64,000 nt of DNA from Cucumis sativus (taxonomy: Eukaryota; Streptophyta; Magnoliopsida; Cucurbitales; Cucurbitaceae): assembly GCF_000004075.3 (NCBI RefSeq), contig NC_026660.2, positions 29,577,498 through 29,641,497 on the forward strand, in the 5' to 3' direction. The notes under the pieces are model-generated. The model had not been told where the DNA came from. It ran no database searches and worked only from the letters and a program-made list of their open reading frames with translations. Positions within the stretch are counted from its first letter, which is position 1. Each line of letters opens with the position of its first letter. Positions 22,391 to 33,268 of this stretch are shown one piece after another. The translations under genes were made by a program, and so were the position numbers.

Positions 22391-25300
22391 CTTCCCTGAT
22401 TATTATTATTATTACTCTTTTTTAATCCTTCAAAAATTTATGCCATGAGCTGGGAATTGAATTATTTTTGCTGGATTGATCAAGGGAAATACAAGAGTTT
22501 GTGGGGAGTTGAAATTGAGAGTTGCGTCGCAGTGTGTGCTGTTTTGTACATCAAGGGCCATCGCATATTGCCCACCAAGCAATGTTGCACATGGCTCAAT
22601 GATGTGTTGGTTATCTAACTACCAAACTTTTTTTTTTCCTTTGTATATATATAAATGGTTCTACTTTTTGGCTTCTACATTCTATTGTTCTATTTTAATT
22701 AAGAAAGTATATAAGTAAAGATGATTATCTCTATTGTTTTTAGAGTGGTTCATAAGGTAAAGTTTTAGACTTTATGTCCAAAATGGACGATATCACACAA
22801 TTATGAAGATAGATGAAAACTTTTTCATCTTCATCAATTTGTATTAGCATCATGGTCTAAACCGTGTGATTTGTGCTTGGACTAAAGTGCTATTTGAATT
22901 TGACTTGAAAATGAATTGGAGGTGTCTCGAGATTATAAACGATACTTTGTTCCAAGGTAATTTGCTAGGAGGGCACACTAAGCGAGTCCCACAATGGGTA
23001 GAGAAGAAAATAATTTGTGTATGTAAATGATTACAATTGTCTTTATTGGTATGAGAAATTTTTTATGGTTCTAAAAGTGAAACAATGATATAGTTTATAC
23101 ATAGAATGAACAATAGCATACTACTCTTGAGATAAGTGAAAGTTTCGACGCTATGCCTTTTCAAGTAATTTTTCCTTCATTTTACTCAACTATTTCTTTA
23201 CCTATTACAAACAAATTGAAACTTTTTTTAGTGGGTATGAATGCTAAACTTGAAAGTTCAAAATGTTTGCATCTCCTAATATACAATTGTTATTTTATTT
23301 TTTTTACTTGCAAATATTTTTACATTAACCAGTAAGACAAAAGTTATTTAATTGATTAATGCCCTTTCTTGATTGATGAACTCATTGAAAGTAACAGGCA
23401 TTAGAATTTAAAATAGGTTTGAATCATTTGGCGGAATCAAGTCTGTCCCATCACACTAACGTGTTGCCAAAGCTTTTGTTGATTCCCATGTATGAAGAAA
23501 ACCTTGGCCTTAAAAGAAAAAGATAAAGATAAAGAAACAGAAAAAGAAAATCCTCTATCACATATTGGAATCATAAGATAGTTTTACTACATAAGAATCC
23601 CTAATAAATAATACCCTCATTTTGGAAGAGCCATGCACATGTAAAACAAAACACAACTCCTGTTTTTTTGTACTTCTCTCTCGCTTTCTTTTCCTTTTAT
23701 TTAATATTGTGTGAACATCAGACAATAACTCATTTGGCATTTTAGATTATCTTTATTCTTGGAAATAAAAATATTAACTAACTTGTGAAAAGTACTTGGA
23801 TCTTTTTTAATGCATGCTTTGATGTAATTTGTGTGGTTAAAGAGAAAGAAATCATAAATGGTTAAAAATGAAATTAAACACACACACATATATATTCAAA
23901 TAAATATCAACTTAGTTATAGTTATATATACTCGTAGATTGAGTTTAATTAATATATAAAAAAGTGATTGAGGAAATTAATTGAATGGGAGAGTAAGTTT
24001 AAAAGGGAGTATATGTAATATGAAATGGAATGATGTAGGAGTAGGACGTCCTTTCTTTGTTACAGCTAAGAAGAAATTAATAATAGTGAAGTGAGCACCA
24101 CATACTTAACCTCTCACAATTCCTTTGCTCCCCCAACGTGTGAAAGTTAAAAACAATTAATTGGGATAGCGACCTTTTTTCCCTTGTGTTTATATATATA
24201 TATATATATAACTTATTATAACATATGGAATTTTCGTTTTCAAAAAAATATGCAAATTGAAAATTGAAAAAATGATTTGGATTGTGAGAAAATGGTTCAA
24301 AGCCGCCAGCCCCACCTCCAAACCAAATGAACTTTCACAACAAAACAAAGCAGAACTTGTCATATCATAATTCTTTCTTTATTCTTAATCAAAACTGTTT
24401 GTATATTAGGACAAATTTCGGGCCTTTTTTAAAAAAGTTATAATTAACTAATTTCTAATCTTGAGGAGATTGGGTTGATTATGAACTATGATGATTAGTT
24501 AGGTGAAAAAGTGAAAAGGGGAATGAAAAATGTATTCTTTCATAATTGTTTCAGTGGTTATTTCAATTAAACTAAAACTTTACGCCTCCATTGATGGATT
24601 TGTCCTTTTGGCAGTTGCCTAAGTGGAGGAGTTGCTTTTTCTAGAACAATAGCTTCAAAAAGTTTGATTTTTATTGCTGTCATTTACCCTTACATTAAAT
24701 TAACTTATTAACTTCCTCAGAATCACATTCATGTTTGAACCCATTTGTCCTCTTCTATAAACTTCTTTTTTCTATATTAATAGCGAGGGCATAGAGCTAC
24801 GGTTTCAATTATTCATTTCAAACTCTTAAACAATTATAACAAAATCTTATAATAATTTAATTTTTATTTTCAAAATTGAGTGTTTATACTTTGAAATTTA
24901 TTAATTGTAGTACTTATACTTTCCATAATCCAACTTTAGTTTTCGTATTTTTAACAAATCATAAACATATTTAGTTCCCAATATAAGTATGATGTTCATT
25001 TTTATTATTTAATCAATTTGAATAAAAATTAATGTGAACGATTTATTGAAAGTGGGAAGATTGAAGAATTGAAAGTACAGAAGCATGAAAATGGTATTTT
25101 GACCTATTTTTTCATCTTAGGTGGAGAGGATTTTGGTTAATAGAAAAGAAAAATTAAGAGATTATCGTCTAAAAATGGTCAATTTAGTACCAAATTTAGA
25201 TAATTAGAGAGAAAAAAAGAAATGGGTATGGGCCAGAGGGAGAGGGAGAGGCAAACCCATTAATGTCTATGTTAAAATGAGGCTGCTTAGGTGGGCTAGC

Positions 25301-26640
25301 TGTCTTCATTTGATGGTGAAGGCCCACTCACAATCATCATTAATTCTCATTTGCAACTTGAATTTGGTGAAGGCCACTTCTTTATCCAATCAAATTCCTT
25401 TTCAATTAGACCTTTTTTTTGCACATTCTTTTCCTTTCAATCTCTCATTTTTACTCAATATTTTCCCTAAACTTTTCTGGCGTGTGTTTACGCTCATTTA
25501 TTCTCCTTCAACACAACAAATCATTAAATATGATGGCATCTAAATACCATATTTTTTAACGGATGTCTTTACATAAAAACGATTGTAGACCAATTAAGAA
25601 AATACAATTTTTTTATAATGAGTTCCTAATTCTCCAGCCTAGCATGTTTCATAACTTTTTTAATTCTCATAATGCAAAACCATTTGTTGATGAGTGATGA
25701 GGTTAGTTAGAGCACATGTAGGGTATATGCAACTAACTACATAGGCTTTGGTGCACCAACCATTTGGTTGCAATACCTTATTGTTTTTTCTCCCAATCAC
25801 AAAGAGGAATTATCCAATTTTTCTTTACCAGACAATCCTTTTAAGCTTTCAACATCCTCATCAATATCTAAGGCAAAGGCATAGTCCCATCAGCTTCCCA
25901 ATGGTTTTGCTTTATTTCTCTTTCATTCATTTCTACTTCTTTCCCTATAGATAAATATATACATAACATCAACTTGGGTCAAGTTTTGCTACTCTCGCAC
26001 ACCATTGTTGTCAATACCTAATTTTGGCAAAGGGTATGCAAGAATGCTTGTGGTGTTTTTCAATTTTTATCTTTTCAGCTTACTTTTATTATGTATATGT
26101 TCTTATTTTCAATCAATATCAACATAAATGGAACGATAATTCATCACTAACCAAAACAAAAGTCTATAATTCAATAATAATCATGACAAAATTTGGGTGA
26201 GAGATCCTAAATATGCATATCTATTTTTCTCTTTCTAAATCTTTGGGTTGACTATGGTATCATGAAAAGATACATTTTCCTTGTCGTAGGAGTGGGAGAA
26301 ACACAAAACAAACTTAATGCTAATTAAACCATACACATTTCTACGATTTATTATCAACTTACCACACCACATGAACTAATGATTAAGTAATGTTGTTTTC
26401 TTACAACCCTTTTACCATCACTAGAAAAGTACAATAGAAGATGGAATGCTTGAGAAATTTTAGATCTCTTGATTATTAATAGAAAAATTTTATAACTCTA
26501 ACGTATTAATTTCATATTTCATATTTCATATTAGGAAGATTGACGCTTTTTTTCTCTTCTTATTTACCTAAAATGTTTTCCACATCCATGTGGACCAAAT
26601 ATGTGAGAGGCAAATAATGATGAGAAATTTGACCCAAGGA
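22391..26640. other. Intergenic spacer (4.2 kb)
   Basis: Divergent promoter region of the TBL and bL34 genes, with A/T-rich filler. A TA run lies near 24188-24210. Short open frames (for example 25277-25543 plus) have no family resemblance. No RNA gene recognised. Confidence 0.5.
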
Positions 26641-26643
26641 TCA

Positions 26644-26696
26644 TGGGCTTTGGAAAGTCCATATTTTGAATTGGGCTTTTCCCGGATTATGGCCCA
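26644..26696 (+). promoter_or_regulatory. Three site II (TGGGCY) elements upstream of bL34
   Basis: TGGGCT at 26644-26649, TGGGCT at 26672-26677 and GGCCCA at 26691-26696, 120-175 bases before the start codon. TGGGCY elements bind TCP factors and are common in promoters of ribosomal protein and organelle biogenesis genes in plants. The link to this gene is inferred from position. Confidence 0.6.
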
Positions 26697-26816
26697 AATG
26701 GTAGGCTGGATCTGGAAAACCGACCCGATTAAGTTGAAACCATATGAGGATGGATAAGGCTCCTCCCTCATCCTCCGCTAGCAGAATTAGCTGAAAGAGG
26801 GAAACACACAGTAACA

Positions 26817-27652
26817 ATGGCAGCGATATCAGTATTATCGACCCCATGGGTTTCCACCGGAGCCATTGCCGTCCGCGTTCCTTCAGCCTCTCTTGTATTC
26901 TCCACTGGTTCTAGAGGTTACTGCTCCGTATCTCTGAACACCGTCAACAACAATTCTGCCCGTTCTGGACTGCTCCATTGTTCATTTCTTCCATCTTCCT
27001 CCCTCTCCTGCTCTTCATCTTTCTCAGGTGACGAATTTATACTCTCAAATTTCTCTCTCAGTTCAAATGATTTAATGGTTATTTCTCACTAATTTGCCTA
27101 TGTAATGGAGTGTTATAGTAGTTCGTTGAGGAATTCATTTGCTGTCGTTTGTGTTTATCTCTTTCGTTTGACTTAATAATTTCACAGCTGCCTGATTTCT
27201 GCTTGCATTCGATTTGTTACGACTTCTCTCGTTTTTATATCTACTAATTCTTTGTGTTTCACATGTTAAGGGGAAAATAAAAGAATATCTGTGCACCCTC
27301 TCCTGCAATATTGCGGAGCTTCTCTTGCATTGCTTAATTCTATTGATCAAGATTTTGTACCATTATCTTTACGCGGCAGTACTCGTTATTTGCAGGTTTA
27401 TCTTTGGGTTTGGATTGGAGCTCTAAGGTTGGGGTCGGACAAGGGAAGGGTCGGGGCTTAGTGGTCAGGGCTGGCAAGGCTGCACTATGTCAGACTAAAA
27501 GAAACAGGTCGCGAAAATCCTTAGCTCGGACTCATGGGTTTCGCAGACGAATGAGAACCACCAATGGTAGAGCTGTTCTCAAACGCAGACGTGCCAAGGG
27601 TAGGAAGGTCCTGTGCACAAAATCCAACCCCAGCAGTGGAAAGCGTGCTTAA
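26817..27652 (+). CDS. RPL34: Plastid ribosomal protein bL34c precursor
   Basis: Two exons: 26817-27027 and 27396-27652; 155 aa. The first 90 or so residues are Ser/Ala/Val-rich with few acidic residues, as expected of a chloroplast transit peptide. The mature C-terminal part is the compact, highly basic bL34 core: [19 protein letters not shown] near 104-122, then [17 protein letters not shown] (127-143). bL34 belongs to the large subunit of the 70S ribosome. A short tail ([12 protein letters not shown]) follows the core. The intron falls in phase 1 before the mature region. The start is the first ATG after a site II-type promoter. Length matches the Arabidopsis plastid protein. Confidence 0.95.
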
Positions 27653-29480
27653 GTTTTTATCGCTTTAACCATTTGTAGGTTAATTAGGCGATGTTGTCTA
27701 ATTCACTCTTCCAATGACCGGTCAAGGTAGCTCACTATATTACATGATGCTTTGTTATTGATTCATTTGAAAGTTTCTTAATTGTCAATGTTAAATTCAA
27801 ATGTCTTGACGGAACAAGCTTATGTGATTGATGCGTTCGTATTCTTTTGAAAATCTCCTCTGATCTGAAATATGTACATCTTCTTAAAACCTGAGGTTTG
27901 TATTTGTTGTTACTAACCTAATACTAGGCCTTCTCGTCATTCATTTTTAGGCCTGAAATCTGATTTGTACCAGTTTCTCTCTAGTATTGTCTTTGCTTGA
28001 GCTATTCTGTAGCTTTTCATGTCAAAACACAATTGTTATTGACATTTCAAATTTAAGTATGTTGTTCATTGTGATGTCTGACAAGGCCGAACAAGGAAAA
28101 AAATACAAAGAAGTATGGTCGTAGTGGTATTCATTAGCTCTGGGAAAGCCAGTTGTGTGAGTCCGATAGAAAGGACCTAGAAGTTAAAAGTTTCAACTTT
28201 CAATGTCCTTTTAATTACTTTCCTCCTGATAATAGAAGGAAAACTAAACTCCCTTCAGTCTTGGTGATTGCTAATAGGCTGAGAAAACTGAAAAACAGTG
28301 AAAGCAACAAAACGAGTAGCGTAGCATTACAGGATAAATCTCTATAGGTTAGTATTTGGAGGATTGTCATGAATTTTATAGCCTGGTGAGCACTTCCTCT
28401 GCTTTTAGAAGGAAAGTAATATTAATACATATATCTAAATAATCTATATGTATAGGATTGCAGGATGATTCTTTATAGGAGTAATAGTGGGAGGATCAAC
28501 ACTAATTTTATTGTTTCACCACCTCTGCTTTTAGAAGGAAAGCAATTCATAGATTTAAATAATCTCCCAGTCGGAAAATTCATCATTTTGAATGGTGGAT
28601 GGAGAAAACTTTACTATTTCTTTTGCTTTTTGGCTCTGCTTCCTTGATGGCCTTGATATATTTGCTTTAACATTCTTGTTTTCGATCTGAATGAATGTCA
28701 AAGAGGGCAAGAAATATGAGTTGGTACCATGCGTTGGTAGAGAGCATAAATGTAAGCATTCATGAAGTCTATAAACAGTCTATCTTGATTTATAATTTGA
28801 CCAAACCGAACCAGTTTCTGCTTGAATATCATGTGTTAATCCAAGCACCACCAAATTTCACAAACTTCATGGATGGTAATAATAATACCTTGAGAGCTCC
28901 ACATACTTCTTGGTTCGCTGAGAAATGGTTTGATTCAATTGGAGGATGATTCTGTTTATCGGATGATTGAATTCTCCCTTGGTCTACAAGATGCTCCTCT
29001 GTAACAGTAAAAATTCAATTATATGAATGATGTATGTAACAAAAGCATATACTATTGCTCTTTCTCTTATTTCTTCAAAGCTGATGGATGTCCATTTACA
29101 GGTTTTTTTTATATATGTGCCTATATCTCCTTTCTTTACAGGATATGACACTCAAGAATTTAAAAAATATTATCATAGAAGCATCTGAAATCCTGATTCT
29201 TTCGAGAAATCCAAACATTGCCTAATCTGGTATGTTAAATTTCACTGCTTAAAACTATAGATAATATTATTGCAATTTTTTTTTTTAAATTATTGAACTT
29301 CAGCCCACATTTGCTCGTTCCAGGCAAGAGAACCCACAACAATAATTGCATATTTTCACTGGAAATGTCACCTTCCAATTGCAAAAGAAGTAAATGGTGC
29401 CATTGTTGCAACTTATGCATTATTAATTTGTCAAACATCCACGTCTCCTAACCTTCTATGGATTTGATTTACTTTTTTGC
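27653..29480. other. Spacer with imperfect internal repeats
   Basis: Contains the 3' region of the bL34 gene. A 21-base phrase CCTCTGCTTTTAGAAGGAAAG occurs at 28396-28416 and again at 28522-28542, in related surroundings, suggesting a decayed local duplication about 126 bases apart. Open frames here are short and without family match. Confidence 0.5.
28396..28542. repeat. Decayed local duplication
   Basis: Two exact copies of CCTCTGCTTTTAGAAGGAAAG, spaced 126 bases apart, each followed by A/T-rich sequence that includes TAAATAATCT. The flanks have diverged. Confidence 0.6.
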
Positions 29481-29574
29481 TTTATTTGCAATGTAATATT
29501 ATTTTAGAAAATAATAATTCAACAAGAGGGATAGCTGGTGCAGAAAACCAAGAGTGAGACCCATTTCATAAATT

Positions 29575-29951
29575 TCAATCAAAATTACCTGTAGCTTTAC
29601 TAAGAGCACCCGCAGAAGATGCATCTTGATTTGCCCAATGTTCCTTCTCAGGAGACTGATCTTCTCCAAGACCCAAGTGTGGGTGTTGGAAGTGATCTTC
29701 ACTACCAACTGAGTTTGGTTGCCCTTTTGCATATTTCAACCATTCCTGTTTCAAGAATGTGGAGATCGAATTGGTAATTTTTAAGAACGTCACCGCTAGT
29801 CAAAGAGTTGGGAAATTGTGGAACTATATGAAGTGAACAAGAGATAGCGTAGTTTTACCTTCTCCAAGACATCACACATCTCCAAGCACCTGCCCTCCAT
29901 CTTGTTGAAGACATTAATAAACCAGTCCAAGCCATTAGAGTTTTGCCCCAT
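29575..29951 (-). CDS. Small unrecognised protein, two exons
   Basis: Proposed exons 29951-29859 and 29745-29575, giving 87 aa. I do not recognise the family. The N-terminal half (NGLDWFINVFNKMEGRC, LEMCDVLEKEWLKYAKGQ) looks like one or two amphipathic helices rich in Met, Cys, Lys and Glu. The second half is polar (HPHLGLGEDQSPEKEHWANQ, ASSAGALSKATG). Splice signals are good (GAGAAG|GTAAAA and AAACAG|GAATGG, phase 0). A possible poly(A) signal AATAAA (reverse of 29481-29486) lies about 90 bases after the stop. Alternative: splicing from CTACAG|GTAATT at 29588 into a third exon starting at 29371, ending at 29235. A leader intron may exist (candidate donor near 30075). No transmembrane segment or signal peptide is visible. 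It could be a fragment of a larger gene. Confidence 0.5.
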
Positions 29952-30239
29952 GTTTAGATGAAGGAGATTAAAACTGATGTCCAAAACTTGAAGTGATTAA
30001 AAGGTTTCAATGTAAACCAATAAACTAGTTTAGATTTTTAGCAAATAGAGGAAGAAGAAAAAAACCCATGAACCTGATTGAAAGAAGTTGGAAGCAGAAG
30101 TAAAGTTAGAAGTAAAATCGTGAAGTTGCTTGAGAACCCGATTCTACCATTTCTAAATAAACTTCATAAAACAGGATGAGAGAGAAAGCGTTGGCAGTGA
30201 GTGTCTAAAAAGGACGAAACTTCAATCACCTAAAAGAGT

Positions 30240-31147
30240 ACAGGGAAGAGAGGCCCCAACGTAAAGAGTTTACTGAAATATTTTCCGTATATTCTCTTTT
30301 ATTTACCTTGTACCTTTTATCTGTCCTAAAATTTTAAAGGGACGTTTGGCTTTGGCAATTGATTCATTTCAGATGGATGAAAACTGTTACCACTTTAGAA
30401 AATAATATCATAATGTAAATGAATTGAAGGTGTAGGTAATAAACGTCTAATATATATCTTTATTTTAATAAGTTTGGATTGACAAATTTGGAGATTCAAA
30501 TTTTAATGAGAGAGATATGGAGGAGATGAAATCTTCAACTTTAACTTGAAAGAGGTAGATATGTGAACCATTTGAATTTGAATTTATACATTGAAGATAG
30601 GTATATGTTTGGTTTGTAATTTTATAGCTTCACATGCTATCATCAATTTTATAGCTTGATAAAAGCAAACCCATCTACTTCTTTCATTTTTTTTTTTTTT
30701 TCTCAATGAAAATTGTTGAATAAGAAAAAGAAAAAAAAAAACTCTTTCCGAAGAGTTCTCAAGATTTTTAAGAGAAAAAATATACTTCTATGTTCGCAAA
30801 GATTTTCTTAATAGGTAGTGTTCATAAAATACCTACCTAAATTTCTAGACCAAATTTGTTGACATCAAGAAGAGCAACAGATTAAAAACTCAAGTCGAGT
30901 TTTTGTAGGCTCAATTCTTACAAAGAATAATGGAACCAAAAAATTCTCGGGTCATTTATTTTTCCACATGATCAGAGCTGTACAACAAAAAATGAAGCTC
31001 CTTTAAGCAAATTCTTTTCTTGCTTCTCCAGACAATACTCGCTTTTCTTCTAAGTCTAACCATCTTCTGCAATCTTAGGGTCGTTGCTGAAGAGTATTTT
31101 TGTGCTTCTGATGGGAAAAAAAAAATTATGGAGCACAGAAATTAACT
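30240..31147. other. Spacer between small gene and ARM-repeat gene
   Basis: Holds the promoter side of the small gene and the 3' region of the ARM-repeat gene. Poly-T (about 30688-30702) and poly-A runs. No coding signal. Confidence 0.5.
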
Positions 31148-33187
31148 TCAGAAAGGTAAACTTTTGGAACTGGTGCTAATAACCAAGTTCTTTAGCTTTG
31201 CTGGGTCTCCCGCACTAGCTCGCCCAGTAATCAACTCCATATTCTTATACAAGCTTTGTTTCACCAAGTTCTTCATCATTTTTCTCCCTTCCTGAACTTC
31301 TCTTTGATTTACAGGCGACCCAATCACTATTCTTCCTGTCTGTGGCCCAGAATGTGGATCCATTTTTGCTTGCTTCTCATTCTTAAACCATTGTAATAGC
31401 TTTAGGGCCCTCTTTTGAGCTAATGGACTACCGAGTAATGCCACTTCAAGAAGCACGGCGACAATACCAGATTTTGCCATCTTCTCTCTCTGTTCTGAGC
31501 TCTGATGTGCTAACATCATTAAGATATAAGCAGATAACTCCGTAGATTTTGGTTTGTCCTCCCATGTCATAATCTTTATAAGGCTATCCGGGACCATTTG
31601 GCTGCTCTCCATTTCCCTTTTTCCCTGTGAAGTCACCACCAAGTTCCCTAATGCTGCGAGTGCTCGATCTGAAAGGCCTTTGGATGAGGACATTTTCAAG
31701 AGGATGTGCACCACACCATTTGAGACCAGAGGTCCTACATTTTCTAGCACTGTGGAGATGTTATACAGAGTTTCAAGGCAGCATTTTTGGGTCTCGAAAT
31801 TTGAGGTTGAATCAAGAATGTCCACAAGGAAGGGAATTCCTCTTTCATTCGTCTGTAAAGCAATTGTGAAATGGGAGTTGATCAGAGATGACAGTGACAA
31901 CAGCAGTCTTGCAAAGTCATGCTTTGCTGATTCATCCATGGCTTGGATGTTACTTGGAAGTTTGTGTAAGATTCCTGCCTCCACCATGAGGGCCTTGTTC
32001 CTAAAGAATAGTACAGACAAAGAAAAATAAGTCCAACTTTTGGTTAAGATTCTTGAAAAACAAAAGTCCGAGTCGGGCCAAAATGGCAAATGCTGACTTT
32101 AGCCAAAACCGCTCAGACTTTAGGGGCAGATGAAATACCAACCCGCAAACACACTAGACATAAACTAGAAGTAAACATCTTTTTTATTAGTATGATGTAA
32201 CTAACCATTTGATTTATAATTTGAATTAAGACAGATCCAAAACTTCACTGCACTAACCACATGCCCATCTTGCCAGAATATAGAGTTGACCCATATGCTT
32301 AATATTTATATTTTTTCCCTTTCTCTCTCTTAATTAATTCCTTAGAGCTTTTGGTTATTTATGTATACCCTTTTTCAAATTTTGGAATATCGAGGACATC
32401 CTAACTACTGCACATCCTTCTGTAAAGTTCTATTTTCAATTTGAATATTGGCTTCTGCATGCCTAAACTACTGTTTCACTTTCACTTTTATTTGTTTTGA
32501 TATCATATGATGGTGAAGCTAAATCTGAGCCTTTAAAGTGTAAGTTTGAGATAATAGATGATCAAAACTCTAAAAAGAGATGAAATTTCCCATCAAATTA
32601 CTTCTATTTAGCATTAGGGAAAGTTGTTCCTACTCAAAAGATGGATGAATGCAATACGTAAAACAGAGGACAGATTTTTTTTAATAACTTTAAATAACTT
32701 ACTCGAAGCTTCCTTTAGCAAGCTCAAGCAACGCTTTAACAGCCACCTCCGGCCGCCCCACGGCATCGGATGCCACCATCAAAACCAAGGCGGGTACAAC
32801 CCGGAGGTCCACCATTAAGTTTTTCACCTCAACGTCCTCTTTAGACATTTTCTCAATCATCTTGGCTGCCATCTCCTTCTCTTCCCAGCTCCCGAAGTGT
32901 AGCTTCTTAACTGTCATCCGTAACGCCGCCGCAGATACATCAGCGCCACCTTCAATTCTACTATTACAGTCCCAACCAGCACCTGCAACTTGCATAACTT
33001 CATTACCGGTTGGTGTAACGTTGATTGAGTCCTTGGTTGAGACATATGGCTTCTTAGGCGTTTTGGAACGAAGGAACCTTCGGATTCGATTAAAAAATCG
33101 AAGTTTGATGTATGAATATACCCAAATGGGTGTTTGAGGAGAAGAAGAAGAAGAAGAAGAAGAAGGAAGAGGGGAGATGGGATTCAT
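31148..33187 (-). CDS. ARM-repeat protein of the plant U-box-like group (no U-box seen)
   Basis: Two exons: 33187-32703 and 32000-31148; 445 aa. The N-terminus has a poly-Ser run (residues about 9-16) encoded by GAA/TTC triplets, then a basic stretch ([20 protein letters not shown]). From about residue 90 the chain is a series of armadillo-type helices: [61 protein letters not shown]-like [36 protein letters not shown], and [15 protein letters not shown] near the end. ARM repeats form protein-binding superhelices. Plant relatives are often named U-box 6/7/45-like although several lack the U-box, as here. The more upstream ATG at 33334 would add a low-complexity CT-encoded segment, so 33187 is preferred. 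Partner and function unknown. Confidence 0.88.
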
Positions 33188-33222
33188 GTTGAGAGAAAGA
33201 AAGAAACGGAAGTTTAATGAAA

Positions 33223-33237
33223 TGTGTGTGTGTGTGT

Positions 33238-33268
<31 letters not shown>
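33223..33268. repeat. Compound (GT)n(GA)n microsatellite in ARM gene leader
   Basis: A GT run (33223-33238) followed by a GA run (33239-33268) lies 36-81 bases upstream of the start codon on the minus strand, so it reads as CT/AC-rich 5' leader. Such tracts vary in length between accessions and can influence expression. Confidence 0.85.

Noticed and set aside
28695-28949. Plus-strand frame of 84 codons
   Set aside because: No family resemblance, poor codon pattern, no splice partners or promoter.
29235-29371. Possible third exon of the small orphan gene
   Set aside because: Splice phase fits, but the reading ends in Lys/Ile-rich A/T sequence and the two-exon model has its own stop and poly(A) signal; kept only as an alternative.
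31554-32030. Plus-strand frame of 158 codons
   Set aside because: Lies wholly opposite exon 2 of the ARM-repeat gene, whose frame is supported by repeats and splicing.
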